This document shows positions 8,487-18,480 of a DNA stretch of 64,000 nucleotides, in pieces. This DNA comes from Gilichinskyi gelida (GTDB lineage: Bacteria; Acidobacteriota; Thermoanaerobaculia; Gp7-AA8). Location: NCBI GenBank assembly GCA_038040385.1, contig JBBPII010000003.1, positions 124,001 through 188,000 on the forward strand, in the 5' to 3' direction. The notes below the pieces were generated by a model. That model was not told the DNA's origin. It saw nothing but the letters and a program-made list of their open reading frames with translations, and did not search any database. Every line of letters begins with the position of its first letter. The first letter of the stretch is position 1. A program made the translations under genes and the position numbers.

Positions 8487-8590
8487 CTTCGCTGCAGGCT
8501 GTTGCTGCTTCTGGACCAGGGACTCGGACGGCGGGCCGGAACTTGCAGGGCCTCGCGCACTTCCTTCGGCGCGATTAGACTGGCGGGACG

Positions 8591-9058
8591 ATGAGCGCGT
8601 CGCCCTTCGCCGCCGAGTCGCTCACCGCCGCCGTGCATCGCGGTGTGGTGCGCGTTCCGTACAGCACCGTCGACTTCCAGACCGCCGTCCGCGGACTGCT
8701 CGTCTCGCCGCTGCTGGCGTGCGGCGTCAGTCCCACGCGCGTCGACGAGATCGTCGACTGCGTTCTCAAGCGCGAGCAGACCGGATCGACCTGCTCCGGG
8801 CCCATCGCCCTGCCGCACGCGCGAACCGGCGGGATCCCCACCATCGTCGCCGGCCTGGGCATCAATCCCGCCGGCGTCTATCCCGGCGGCAGCACGCGCG
8901 TGATGCTGGCCTTCGTTACTCCGCAGGACGCCGCGGCGGAACATTTGCGGTTTCTCTCCTCGGCGGCGAAGACCTTTCGCGACTCCGCGTTTCTCGACCG
9001 CCTGCAGGCGGCGGCGACGCCGGAGGATGTGCTCGCGCTACTCAGAGATGCAGGATGA
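8591..9058 (+). CDS. PTS EIIA (PtsN-like) domain protein
   Basis: A 155-residue single EIIA domain of the fructose/mannitol/nitrogen type. PIALPHART carries the phospho-accepting histidine (His76). Spacing to the N-terminus and the C-terminal helical end (LLRDAG) match a free-standing EIIA. No EIIB/EIIC or HPr is in the window, so a regulatory PtsN-like role is more likely than sugar uptake, by inference. Its 3' end overlaps the convergent mgtE 3' end by 17 bases. Confidence 0.82.
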   Translation: MSASPFAAESLTAAVHRGVVRVPYSTVDFQTAVRGLLVSPLLACGVSPTRVDEIVDCVLKREQTGSTCSGPIALPHARTGGIPTIVAGLGINPAGVYPGGSTRVMLAFVTPQDAAAEHLRFLSSAAKTFRDSAFLDRLQAAATPEDVLALLRDAG

Positions 9059-10409
9059 CTTTGGCGATCATCAGATAGATCGCCAGGCCGGTGGCGTCGA
9101 CGAGCGTGGTGATCATCGGCGCGGAGACCACTGTCGGATCGATGCGGAAGCGCTGGGCGAGCATCGGGACGAGCGAGGCGATGATGTTCGCCCAGACGCA
9201 GACGCTCAGCACGGTCAGCCCCACCACCAGCGACAACTGCCACCCGCTCTTCCAGAGCAGCGCGCGGACGATGGCGAAGACGCAGAGCAGCGTACCGAGC
9301 AGCAGCCCCGCGCTCATTTCCCGCAGCATGACGCGTCGCGCGTCGCGCATCTTGATCTGTCCCAGCGCCAGCGCGCGGATGATGGTCGACACCGTCTGGC
9401 TGCCGGCATTGCCGCCGGTGCCGATGATCAACGGGATGAAGAACGACAGCGCGATGACCTGTGCCATCACCCCCTCGAAATGCCGCAGCACGTTGCCGGT
9501 CAGCGTGCCGGCGACGAAGAGAAGGAGCAGCCAGCCGAAGCGCATGCGCACCACGCGATAGATCGAGGTGCCGAAGTAGTTCATGGAGCCGTGGCCCGGA
9601 TCGTCGTCGGTCGCTGCCACGCCGCCCATCCGCAGCATGGCCTCGGTCTCGCCGGCCACGAGGACGTCGACCACGTCGTCGACGGTCACGATGCCGAGGA
9701 TTCGATGGTCGCCGTCGACCACCGGCAGCGCGTTGAAGCCGTACTTCGACACCAGCCGCGCCACTTCGTCCTGCGGCGTGTCGGGCATCGCGGAGACCAC
9801 CTCGCGCGTCATCAGCGCGCCGACCGTGGCAAGCGGATCGGCTGGCAGCAGCCGCCGCAGCGAGACCACCCCCTGCAGGCGGTCGGTGGCGTCGACGGCG
9901 TAGAGATCGGCGACGGTGGCCACCTGCGGATCGATCGATCGCAGTCCGTCGAGCACCGACTGCACCGTCTGCTCGGGGCGGATGCGCACGAACTTCGCCG
10001 TCATCAGCCGTCCCGCCGTTCCCGGCTCGTACTGCAGGAGTCGATCGGCCGCCGCCGCGCCGCCCGCCTTCAGCTTGCTTAGGATCGGCGCGCGCTTCTC
10101 CTCGGGAAGCGCGGAGAGGATGCCGGCGACGTCGTCGGGCTCCAGGCGATCGAGCGCCGCGGCGAGCGTCTCCGGCGGAAAACGGGTGAGGGCGATCTTC
10201 ATCGTCTCGCCGTCGGCGTAGACGAGGGTGTCGCCGAGGTGCGCGGGGTCGAGCTGCGAGAGGACGCGCAGGCGGTCCTCGCGCTGGAAGCCGCTCACGA
10301 CCTCGGCCACGTCGGCCGGGTGCATCGTCGCCAGCGCGTCGCGCACCGCGCTCGGGTCCTCGCGCAGGATTTCCAGTACGTCCGGTCCGAGGAGCTCGCC
10401 GAGATTCAC
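9042..10409 (-). CDS. mgtE: Magnesium transporter MgtE
   Basis: A 455-residue Mg2+ channel. The order is an N-terminal helical MgtE domain (HPADVAEVV; about residues 30-130), paired CBS domains (about 135-255, with GIVTVDDVVDVL), and five transmembrane helices at the C-terminus. FIPLIIGTGGNAGSQ is the signature of the pore region. The start is GTG at 10409. It is the last gene of a minus-strand run aquaporin-arsC-propeller-mgtE, 9 bases after its neighbour. MgtE proteins gate on cytosolic Mg2+ through the N and CBS domains, and both are complete here. Confidence 0.95.
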   Translation of the reverse strand: MNLGELLGPDVLEILREDPSAVRDALATMHPADVAEVVSGFQREDRLRVLSQLDPAHLGDTLVYADGETMKIALTRFPPETLAAALDRLEPDDVAGILSALPEEKRAPILSKLKAGGAAAADRLLQYEPGTAGRLMTAKFVRIRPEQTVQSVLDGLRSIDPQVATVADLYAVDATDRLQGVVSLRRLLPADPLATVGALMTREVVSAMPDTPQDEVARLVSKYGFNALPVVDGDHRILGIVTVDDVVDVLVAGETEAMLRMGGVAATDDDPGHGSMNYFGTSIYRVVRMRFGWLLLLFVAGTLTGNVLRHFEGVMAQVIALSFFIPLIIGTGGNAGSQTVSTIIRALALGQIKMRDARRVMLREMSAGLLLGTLLCVFAIVRALLWKSGWQLSLVVGLTVLSVCVWANIIASLVPMLAQRFRIDPTVVSAPMITTLVDATGLAIYLMIAKVILHL

Positions 10410-10418
10410 GAAGGGAGT

Positions 10419-11261
10419 CTACATGCCGCGGAAGTTGACGATCCCGATCTTCCCGCTCGGCGACGCCAGTACGATCTTCGTCTGCTGCCGATTCCATTGG
10501 GGGTGAAGCCCAATCTCTGTGATCCGCCGCGGATTCGTTCCGTCGCTGTTCATGACCCAGATCGCGAGCGACTCGGTGGGTGGTTTGCCGCGGTTGGATG
10601 AGAAGACGATCAGATCACCGAGCGGCGACCAATTCGGCGAGCGTCCCTGCACGTGGGCGGGATCGCCGGGCTCGATCATGTGCGGCCTAATGTTCGGCTC
10701 TTTCACCCAGATCTGGTTCACGCTTTGGCTGCAGACAAGCGAGTTCCCCGCGAAAGCGATCTTCGTTCCCTCGGGATTGACGCTCGGGCGGCCAGCGCAC
10801 GGGTTGGGGGACTTCGTCAACTGCTCGATGGCCTGCGGAGTGAGCTTGTAGAGCGTCGCGGACCGAACGCCGGAGCGTTCGCCATAGGCGACGGCGACGA
10901 TCGCTCCGAGGTCCTTGTACCACGATGGATACGTGAGCCCGTCGGGAGGGGCGACCGTTCCGCGATAGTACGGCGCCGCGCCCGAACCGTCCGGGTTGAT
11001 GGTCCAGATCGCGCCGGCGTTGCCGAACGCGATCCTGTCGCTCCACGACCAGTCGGGGCGTGAGGCCCGCGGGTTGGCGTTGCCGCCGGGCGGATAGATC
11101 CGGTGCGGGTCGCCGCCGTCGGCGTCGACGATCCACAGCGAGACGTCGTCACCGCTCTGCACATGAAAGACGACCTTGGAGCCGTCCGGCGAGAACGACG
11201 GCCGATCGGCGCCGCGGGCGGAGTAGATCCATTTCGGTGTGAGGAAGGATGAGCTCATCAC
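10419..11261 (-). CDS. TolB-like beta-propeller protein (PD40 repeats)
   Basis: A 280-residue protein of repeated WD40-like PD40 blades: DRPSFSPDGSKVVFHV, PNWSPLGDLIVFSSNRG, LHPQWNRQQTKIVLAS. No signal peptide is seen from GTG 11261, so it may be cytoplasmic. PD40 propellers usually bind protein or peptide ligands. It lies between arsC and mgtE with about 9 bases on each side, but has no known link to arsenate. The junction sequences before this gene and before mgtE are nearly identical. Confidence 0.75.
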   Translation of the reverse strand: MMSSSFLTPKWIYSARGADRPSFSPDGSKVVFHVQSGDDVSLWIVDADGGDPHRIYPPGGNANPRASRPDWSWSDRIAFGNAGAIWTINPDGSGAAPYYRGTVAPPDGLTYPSWYKDLGAIVAVAYGERSGVRSATLYKLTPQAIEQLTKSPNPCAGRPSVNPEGTKIAFAGNSLVCSQSVNQIWVKEPNIRPHMIEPGDPAHVQGRSPNWSPLGDLIVFSSNRGKPPTESLAIWVMNSDGTNPRRITEIGLHPQWNRQQTKIVLASPSGKIGIVNFRGM

Positions 11262-11270
11262 GAAAGGAGT

Positions 11271-11705
11271 CTATACGCCGCTGCGCGATGTGAATGCCTC
11301 GAATGCTCGAAGCTTCGCGGCAATCTCGCCGCCGACACGTCTGAACACCTGAAGCTTTTCCTCGCCGCTGCCGGTGGCGGCGGATGGATCGTCAAAGCTC
11401 CAGTGAACTCGTTCGGCATTGCCCGAAAAGATCGGACAGCTTTCGTTCGCCGCGTCGCATACCGTGATGACGTAGTCGAACTGCTGGCCGTGGAATGCGT
11501 CGAGCGTCTTTGAGGTGTGGCCGCTGATGTCGATATCGAGCTCCCGCATGGCCTCGATCGCGAGCGGATGCACCCGCGTCGCCTCGGTTCCGGCGCTGAA
11601 CACTTCGAAGTGGTCGCCGGCGAGTTGGCGCAGCAGACCCTCGGCCATCTGGCTACGCGCGGAGTTGTGCGTACAAAGGAACAGAACGCGTTTCTTAGTC
11701 GGCAT
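11271..11705 (-). CDS. arsC: Arsenate reductase (thioredoxin-coupled, LMW-phosphatase type)
   Basis: A 144-residue ArsC. The P-loop is CTHNSARSQ (nucleophilic Cys10), the redox cysteines are in CDAANESCP, and the catalytic Asp is in WSFDDP. This arrangement is that of thioredoxin-dependent arsenate reductases, which convert As(V) to As(III). ATG 11705 overlaps the aquaporin 3' end by 11 bases. The aquaporin next door could release the As(III) produced, as the AqpS-ArsC pair does in Sinorhizobium meliloti. Confidence 0.92.
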   Translation of the reverse strand: MPTKKRVLFLCTHNSARSQMAEGLLRQLAGDHFEVFSAGTEATRVHPLAIEAMRELDIDISGHTSKTLDAFHGQQFDYVITVCDAANESCPIFSGNAERVHWSFDDPSAATGSGEEKLQVFRRVGGEIAAKLRAFEAFTSRSGV

Positions 11706-12399
11706 CCGTCACCTCAAAATGAGGGTTTCGAATCCGGCGAAAAACGAGGGTGGCGGCGATCGCAGCGATTACCTGCACCACGACGAACGGGAACACGTCG
11801 GACATCCGAATACCTGCGAACGTCGCGGTCAGCCCGCGAGCAAACGTGACCGCCGGATTCGCAAATGATGTCGACGCGGTGAACCAATACGCAGCGGAGA
11901 TATACGCGGCCACAGTCAACGGCACCACCGCCGCCCGCTTGCTGGTGCCGTGAATCACGAGGATCAGGCCGAACGTAGCCACGAACTCGCTGACGAGCTG
12001 CCCGCCGCCGCTTCGAGCCCGCGTGGACAACTGAATGAGCGGCAGTTCGAACATCGCATGCGCCATGATGACGCCGAGACCCCCCCCGGAAACCTGGCTC
12101 ACGACGTACTGAGGAAGGTCACGCCAACGGAAGACCCGCTCGACGCACATCGCCAGCGTGACCACAGGGTTGAAATGCGCACCGGAGATCGGCGCGAACG
12201 TGAAGATCAGCGTCACCAGGACCGCACCCGTTGCGAAACTGTTGGCAAGAAGCACGAGCGCCACGTTTCCTGAAGCGAGGCGTTCGGCCATCGTGCCGGA
12301 GCCGACAACGGCAGCCACCAAAAACGCGGTGCCGAGGAACTCCCCGGCAAGGGCCGGCCACATGGGACGGTTCACATTCGCCATAGCGAATGCGAGCAT
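11695..12399 (-). CDS. MIP/aquaporin family channel, probably arsenite-permeable (AqpS-like)
   Basis: A 234-residue integral membrane protein with six transmembrane segments and the paired MIP half-helices. The first NPA box reads GAHFNPVVT (NPV variant), the second SFANPAVTFAR. It precedes and overlaps arsC, the arrangement in which an aquaglyceroporin substitutes for an ArsB pump and lets As(III) out down its gradient. No ArsR repressor is seen. A second possible start, at 12384 (MANVNRP), would remove five residues. Confidence 0.85.
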   Translation of the reverse strand: MLAFAMANVNRPMWPALAGEFLGTAFLVAAVVGSGTMAERLASGNVALVLLANSFATGAVLVTLIFTFAPISGAHFNPVVTLAMCVERVFRWRDLPQYVVSQVSGGGLGVIMAHAMFELPLIQLSTRARSGGGQLVSEFVATFGLILVIHGTSKRAAVVPLTVAAYISAAYWFTASTSFANPAVTFARGLTATFAGIRMSDVFPFVVVQVIAAIAATLVFRRIRNPHFEVTDAD

Positions 12400-12433
12400 A
12401 GCAACTTGCGTCCTTCCCCGCCGAACGGCGACG

Positions 12434-14383
<1,950 letters not shown>

Positions 14384-14462
14384 CGAATGCCTCCAAGGAA
14401 GCACGCGATGCGGCGTGCGTGCCTAACGACGTCGGAACGGGCTGTGCACCGGGGAAATTCTA

Positions 14463-14533
14463 TCCGTTCGCCGTTGACCGTTGGCCGTTGACCGAGAGTT
14501 ACGGCCAACGGCCAACAGTCAACGGCGAACGGA
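14463..14533. repeat. Palindromic repeat, GCCGTTGACC family, copy A
   Basis: Two 32-base arms (14463-14494 and 14502-14533) differ at only two positions as inverted repeats, with a 7-base loop. Each arm is built from tandem GCCGTTGACC/GTTGGCCGTT units. It lies between hpt (whose stop is 4 bases away) and ftsH. It may act as an RNA hairpin between the two genes. Confidence 0.85.
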
Positions 14534-14536
14534 CAG

Positions 14537-15052
14537 TCATACGCGCGCAAGGTAGGAAAGGTTCGCGTGCAGCCCCTCGAGCTCCAGCCCGTAGCCGACG
14601 AAGTTGCCCTCGTCGACCTTGAAAGCGCGGAAGTCGGCGTCGAGGTCGACGGTACGGAGGCTGGGGCGGTCGATCAGCGCCACGAGCTTCAGCGCGGCGG
14701 GTCCCTTCTGGCGCAACTGCGTCAGCAGGTAGTTCTCGATGACTCCGGTAGCCACGACGTCTTTGATCAGGTAGACGTTCTTGCCGCCGATGTCGATGTA
14801 GTTGAGAAAGTCGATCTCGATGGCGTCGTGGGTGAGGGCGTCGGCGGCGTCGCGGACCACGTCGATGAAGCCGTAGCCGACGTCGCCGGGCGTGGCGCGG
14901 AGCAGATCGGCGACGAAACAGGTGGTCCCTTTGAGGACGCCGAGGAGGAAGACCTGGGTATCGCCGGCATCCTTGCGGATCTCGGCGGCGAGCGCCTCCA
15001 CCCGCTTGGCGATCTGCTTGGCGCTGTATGCCTTACGGAGCTTCTTCCTCAA
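14537..15052 (-). CDS. Hypoxanthine phosphoribosyltransferase homologue with altered PRPP loop
   Basis: A 171-residue type I phosphoribosyltransferase placed between tilS and ftsH, exactly where hpt usually sits. Overall length and landmarks (LGVLKGTTCFVADLL near the N-terminus; LKLVALIDRPS; GNFVGYGLELEG near the purine site) match Hpt. The PRPP-binding loop, normally EDIIDTG, reads KDVVATG. The first acidic residue is Lys and the Asp that acts as general base in HGPRT is Ala. It could be a diverged enzyme, or one that uses another base or mechanism. ATG 15052 lies inside tilS, an overlap of 20 bases. Confidence 0.82.
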   Translation of the reverse strand: MRKKLRKAYSAKQIAKRVEALAAEIRKDAGDTQVFLLGVLKGTTCFVADLLRATPGDVGYGFIDVVRDAADALTHDAIEIDFLNYIDIGGKNVYLIKDVVATGVIENYLLTQLRQKGPAALKLVALIDRPSLRTVDLDADFRAFKVDEGNFVGYGLELEGLHANLSYLARV

Positions 15053-16319
15053 TTGAGACCTCGTAGCGGTCGGCGTCGCCGACGGTGACTTTGAACTTTT
15101 CGGAGACCTCGACGCCGGCCACCCAGACGATCGCGCCGTTCCAGATCAACAGGGGGATTCGATCTCGGATGCGTGCGGCGATTTTACGATCAATGAGGAC
15201 GTCTTTGAGCTTCTTTTCGTGCGGGAAGCCGAGGGGTTGGAAACGGTCGCCGGGGAGGCGGTTGCGGATGGTGAAGTGCGGGTCGGCTCCTTTTGGAAGC
15301 TGGATGACCTGGTTGCTGGGTTGCTGGGTTGCTGGGGTCACTCGGATGACTGCCCCCGGAACCCGCGCCGGCTGGTCAGGCGTCAGCGCCACTTCAAAAT
15401 GTGGGACGGGTTCTCTAACCCGTCCGAGGACGCAATCTTCGAGCTCGAGCGACTTGGTGACCGAAATGCGCTTCCCCGAGTCGAGCTCTCCGGCCAGGCG
15501 GACGACGTCGACGTCGCGTGCGTCCGGATCGAGCCGCCCAATGTGCCGCCGCAGCAGCGCCTGCCGGAGCCACGGGTCCTCCGGCAGCGAGCGGAAGCGC
15601 GTCGCATCGGCGGTCGCCTCCACGTCTTCCGCGGCATCGACGGCGCGCTCGAGCACCTCCCACGCCTGGCGCGCCTGCGCGGCGACCGAGGCGATGTTCT
15701 CGATGGCCTCGGCGCCCAGCTCGCGGAGCAGGACGCGGACGCGGTTGCGGACGAAGCGGGGGTCGGCGTTGGTGCGGTCGAAGCGCGCCGCGATGCCGCG
15801 CTCGGCGAGGAAGCGCTCGATCTCGGCGCGGGTGACGTCGAGCAGCGGGCGGATGACGCCGTCGTCGCGCACGGGATGGATGCCGCGCAGGGCGGCGATG
15901 CCGCCGCCGGTCATCAGGCGCATGACAATGGTCTCGGCCTGATCGTTCTTCTGATGCGCGGTGGCGATGAAGCGCGCGCCCGCCTCGGCGCGGATCTCGT
16001 GGAGGCGCGCGTGGCGGACCTCTCGCGCCGCCGCTTCCACCCCGCGGTGGCGGACGGCATCGGCGTCGAGAGCGCCGCCGGCGGCGCGGAGCGGAACGCC
16101 GAGGGTGGCGCAGAGATCGCGCACGAACGCCTCGTCCTCATCCGACTCGGCGCCGCGCAGTTGATGGTTGACATGCGCCGCGACGAGATCGAAGGTGCCA
16201 AGCTCCGCGAGCGCCATGAGCAGCGCCGAGGAGTCGACGCCGCCGGAGACGGCGACGATGAGCGGGCCGCCCTCGATGGCGTGCGCGGCGAAGAAGCGGC
16301 GTAGAGCGTCGGTTATCAT
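15033..16319 (-). CDS. tilS: tRNA(Ile)-lysidine synthase TilS
   Basis: A 428-residue N-type ATP pyrophosphatase that makes lysidine at C34 of tRNA-Ile(CAT), changing AUG to AUA decoding. The PP-loop SGGVDSSALL is at residues 25-34, followed by AAHVNHQLRG, TAHQKNDQAETIVMRL and RPLLDVTRAEIERFL. The C-terminal substrate-binding domain follows, with GDRFQPLGFPHEKKLKDVLID. Between these lies TPATQQPSN, encoded by a 9-base tandem repeat. It overlaps hpt by 20 bases. Confidence 0.95.
   Translation of the reverse strand: MITDALRRFFAAHAIEGGPLIVAVSGGVDSSALLMALAELGTFDLVAAHVNHQLRGAESDEDEAFVRDLCATLGVPLRAAGGALDADAVRHRGVEAAAREVRHARLHEIRAEAGARFIATAHQKNDQAETIVMRLMTGGGIAALRGIHPVRDDGVIRPLLDVTRAEIERFLAERGIAARFDRTNADPRFVRNRVRVLLRELGAEAIENIASVAAQARQAWEVLERAVDAAEDVEATADATRFRSLPEDPWLRQALLRRHIGRLDPDARDVDVVRLAGELDSGKRISVTKSLELEDCVLGRVREPVPHFEVALTPDQPARVPGAVIRVTPATQQPSNQVIQLPKGADPHFTIRNRLPGDRFQPLGFPHEKKLKDVLIDRKIAARIRDRIPLLIWNGAIVWVAGVEVSEKFKVTVGDADRYEVSIEEEAP
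15311..15338. repeat. 9-base tandem repeat inside tilS
   Basis: GTTGCTGGG is repeated three times in frame, giving the PATQQPSN stretch in the TilS linker. It adds residues without breaking the frame and lies between conserved blocks. Confidence 0.7.
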
Positions 16320-16351
16320 AGGAGTCCCCGGTCGACCGCAGAGAGGATGAT

Positions 16352-16846
16352 ATGCGCCGTAACGGCTTCAGCGTGATCGAGCTGCTCATCGCAGTGCTCA
16401 TCATCGGGATCATCGCCGCGATCGCCATGGGGAATTACTTCAACGCCATCCATCGGGCGAAGCAGAAGAAGACGATGTCGGACATGCGCACCATCGCCGT
16501 GGCGTGGGAAGCGCGCGCCGTCGACGTGAGGCAGTACAACGCCGCCGGGGCCTTCACCATGCTGCCCGAGTCCGTCACGTATCCGCAGATGGTGACCATG
16601 CTCATCCCGACGTACGTCCGCGACATGTCCAGGACGGACGGCTGGGGCTTCCCATTGGAATTCACCGTCGATCAGGCCATCGGCAGCGCCACAGGAGCCG
16701 CGGGCTACGCCATGCGCTCACCGGCGCGCGACGGGCAGACCGAAGGGAACGCGTACGCCGGCGGCCCGACCACCGACTACGACTGCGACATCGTCTACGC
16801 CAGCGGGCAGTTCATCGCCTGGCCGGAAGGGACGCAGCAGCGGTAG
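16352..16846 (+). CDS. Type IV prepilin / pseudopilin-like protein
   Basis: A 164-residue protein with a short leader and the prepilin peptidase site G|FSVIE, then the hydrophobic helix LLIAVLIIGIIAAIAMG. This is the N-terminus of type IV pilins and type II secretion pseudopilins. The downstream part keeps the GspG-like helical stalk (AKQKKTMSDMRTIAVAWEA) and ends in a globular region with one cysteine. No assembly genes are in the window, so it would depend on machinery elsewhere. A divergent tilS starts 32 bases away. Confidence 0.88.
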   Translation: MRRNGFSVIELLIAVLIIGIIAAIAMGNYFNAIHRAKQKKTMSDMRTIAVAWEARAVDVRQYNAAGAFTMLPESVTYPQMVTMLIPTYVRDMSRTDGWGFPLEFTVDQAIGSATGAAGYAMRSPARDGQTEGNAYAGGPTTDYDCDIVYASGQFIAWPEGTQQR

Positions 16847-16881
16847 CGAGACGTCGCGCTGACCTTCGGTGACGCAGGTTA

Positions 16882-17289
16882 TTAGACGCCCGCTTCGAGC
16901 AGCAGGAACGCGTCATTTCCTCGCAGCCCACGATCGAACGTCGAGGTGCGCTCACAGCCTGACCTCATGTTGCGGAGACCGATGACGTAGTCGGCAAAAT
17001 CTCCATCGCCTTCTCGATAACCGGAGAGCGCGCGTCTCAAGAGGTCACGGTCTTCGAAGGAAAAGAGAGATGTATCGAGAATTCTATCGAGAGCCAAGGC
17101 GATCGTCGTCTTGTCGAAGCGATAGGCGCCGCGAAGGACCCAAACCAGCTCGCACAAGACGACGTCGTCGATGTGCAGACGGACGGTGTTTTTCATGCTT
17201 TCTGACACCAAACCGTCGACCGCTCGGGCCTGAGCCGGGTCGTCCTGCGTGAGATAACGCACGAGAACATTGGTGTCGAGCCCGATCAC
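16882..17289 (-). CDS. PIN-domain toxin (VapC-like)
   Basis: A 135-residue PIN nuclease. MIGLDTNVLVRYL carries the first metal-binding Asp, LCELVWVL the conserved Glu, and GDFADYVIG and TFDRGLRG the C-terminal acidic residues. PIN toxins cleave RNA, often tRNA. ATG 17289 overlaps the antitoxin stop as ATGA, the usual antitoxin-first order. The toxin stop lies 35 bases from the convergent prepilin. Confidence 0.9.
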   Translation of the reverse strand: MIGLDTNVLVRYLTQDDPAQARAVDGLVSESMKNTVRLHIDDVVLCELVWVLRGAYRFDKTTIALALDRILDTSLFSFEDRDLLRRALSGYREGDGDFADYVIGLRNMRSGCERTSTFDRGLRGNDAFLLLEAGV

Positions 17290-17531
17290 GGTTTCCTCGA
17301 GTGCTGCCGCAGGATCGCTGAGTTCATCGCCTCTACGCTGACAGAACGTCTGGGGCGACGCTTGAGCAGCCCACGGAGCTCGGTGATGTCGAGACTGACA
17401 GGCCGCACGATCACCTCACCGAACTCGTTGACGACGAAGTCGACCTGGTCACCGGTATCGACGCGCAACAATTCACGGACGGCCTTCGGAAGAGTGATTT
17501 GGCCCTTGCTGGTCACGGTGGCGGTTGGCAT
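17286..17531 (-). CDS. AbrB/SpoVT-family antitoxin
   Basis: An 81-residue protein starting MPTATVTSKGQITLPKAVRE, the swapped-hairpin AbrB DNA-binding fold, with a C-terminal tail for toxin binding. ATG 17531 is chosen over 17561 because a palindromic operator lies between them and AGGA sits just upstream. It would bind and neutralise the PIN toxin and repress the operon. Confidence 0.9.
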   Translation of the reverse strand: MPTATVTSKGQITLPKAVRELLRVDTGDQVDFVVNEFGEVIVRPVSLDITELRGLLKRRPRRSVSVEAMNSAILRQHSRKP

Positions 17532-17533
17532 AT

Positions 17534-17552
17534 TCCTTACTCTAGGTAAGGA
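17534..17552. promoter_or_regulatory. Palindromic operator of the PIN/AbrB operon
   Basis: TCCTTAC-TCTAG-GTAAGGA is a perfect 7-bp inverted repeat with a 5-base centre, ending 3 bases upstream of the antitoxin ATG. It is AT-rich compared with its surroundings. By analogy with AbrB-type antitoxins it is probably the site of autoregulation. Confidence 0.65.
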
Positions 17553-17597
17553 TTCTAGCATGGGCGATAGGCGGCCGAAGGCCTGCGAGTGCGTTTT

Positions 17598-17673
17598 TGG
17601 TGGCGGTGACTGGAGTCGAACCAGTGACCTAGCGCTTATGAGGGACGCCCGGTCTTCAACGAGCTACTCCGCC
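17598..17673 (-). pseudogene. Degenerate copy of tRNA-Met(CAT)
   Basis: The 3' half, including encoded CCA, is identical over about 44 bases to the intact tRNA at 18135-18211. The 5' half has a changed D-arm and anticodon stem (extra bases after the CAT anticodon) and an A-A mismatch in the acceptor stem. It is unlikely to work as a tRNA. Confidence 0.7.
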
Positions 17674-18134
17674 AGGCGAGAAGGAACCCGAGCGGGCCAC
17701 GACCACAACCACCTTGCGCGACCTCAGCAGCGTTTCACGCCGGGTGATGACAAAGCGCTCCTCGTCGTGAGGCAATGGCCGAAACTATGCGAAGGACGGA
17801 TCACTCGGATCGATGCCGCAGAAAGCGACGCGCTTGCCCATGTCGAGACGTTGCTGTCGTTTGTCGATCGGGAGAGCAAGATCATGCAGCTGCCGTGTTT
17901 TGCAGATTGCGAGGTGGTGGCGCTCGATCGCCCCGCTTTACCCATCTGAGCAACAAACTTTCTACACGCGGACCTTCGCCAGCGGTCGCCCGCCGCGATG
18001 CAGCCTGGCGCTTTCGCGCGGCTGATCGGCGGCGGCCGGAAGGATGCAGCGGTGGTAGCGGGCGGCAGGAGCTCCGGCGGTGACGCGCAGCACTTGCCGG
18101 GCGGCGGCGGAGGAGAGGCGGCTGGGTCGAAGAT
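17674..18134. other. 461-base segment between the two tRNA-Met 3' ends, no intact gene
   Basis: No complete gene is seen. The plus strand carries an open run at about 17739-17949 (…DDKALLVVRQWPKLCEGRI… ending LDRPALPI) that looks like a coding remnant but has no start and no recognisable family. Near 17931-17955 the minus strand has a tRNA D-arm-like stretch (TTGCTCAGATGGGTAAAGC), perhaps another tRNA fragment. Confidence 0.4.
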
Positions 18135-18211
18135 TGGTGGCGGTGACTGGAGTCGAACCAGTGACCTAGCGCTTATGAGACGCCCGCTCTAACCATCTGA
18201 GCTACACCGCC
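18135..18211 (-). tRNA. tRNA-Met (CAT anticodon; could be tRNA-Ile2)
   Basis: A complete cloverleaf. Acceptor GGCGGTG pairs with CACCGCC, the D-arm is GCTC-AGATGGTTA-GAGC, the anticodon loop CTCATAA (CAT), the T-arm ACTGG-TTCGACT-CCAGT, with discriminator A and encoded CCA. The paired first base pair argues against initiator tRNA. CAT can be elongator Met or the lysidine-modified Ile tRNA, and TilS is encoded 2 kb away. Confidence 0.93.
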
Positions 18212-18273
18212 ATACGGGACGCCGGAGGATATACTCAACGCCTCGCCGAGCCAAAAATTTCGCGAGCCCGCCC

Positions 18274-18480
18274 ATGTCTTTCGTCGAAGAACGACGCTGC
18301 GCCGGATGCGCCGACACCGAGGAAATGGCACCCCTCGACCGCTGCGTCGTCTGCGGCAAACACTTCTGCCCCGACTGCGCCTACAGGGCGATGGGCCGCC
18401 GCTTTTGCTCCCAACCATGCTCGGTCCAGTTCTACTACGGAGACACCGATGACGAAGACAATCTCCCCACCGACGATTGA
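18274..18480 (+). CDS. Small treble-clef zinc-binding protein
   Basis: A 68-residue protein with paired cysteines spaced as in zinc ribbons: RCAGCAD, RCVVCGKHFCPDCAY and RFCSQPC. The tail is acidic (DTDDEDNLPTDD). Its 3' end overlaps the hemB start by 32 bases, so the two are co-expressed. Function is unknown; it may bind RNA or protein through the zinc fold. Confidence 0.75.
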   Translation: MSFVEERRCAGCADTEEMAPLDRCVVCGKHFCPDCAYRAMGRRFCSQPCSVQFYYGDTDDEDNLPTDD

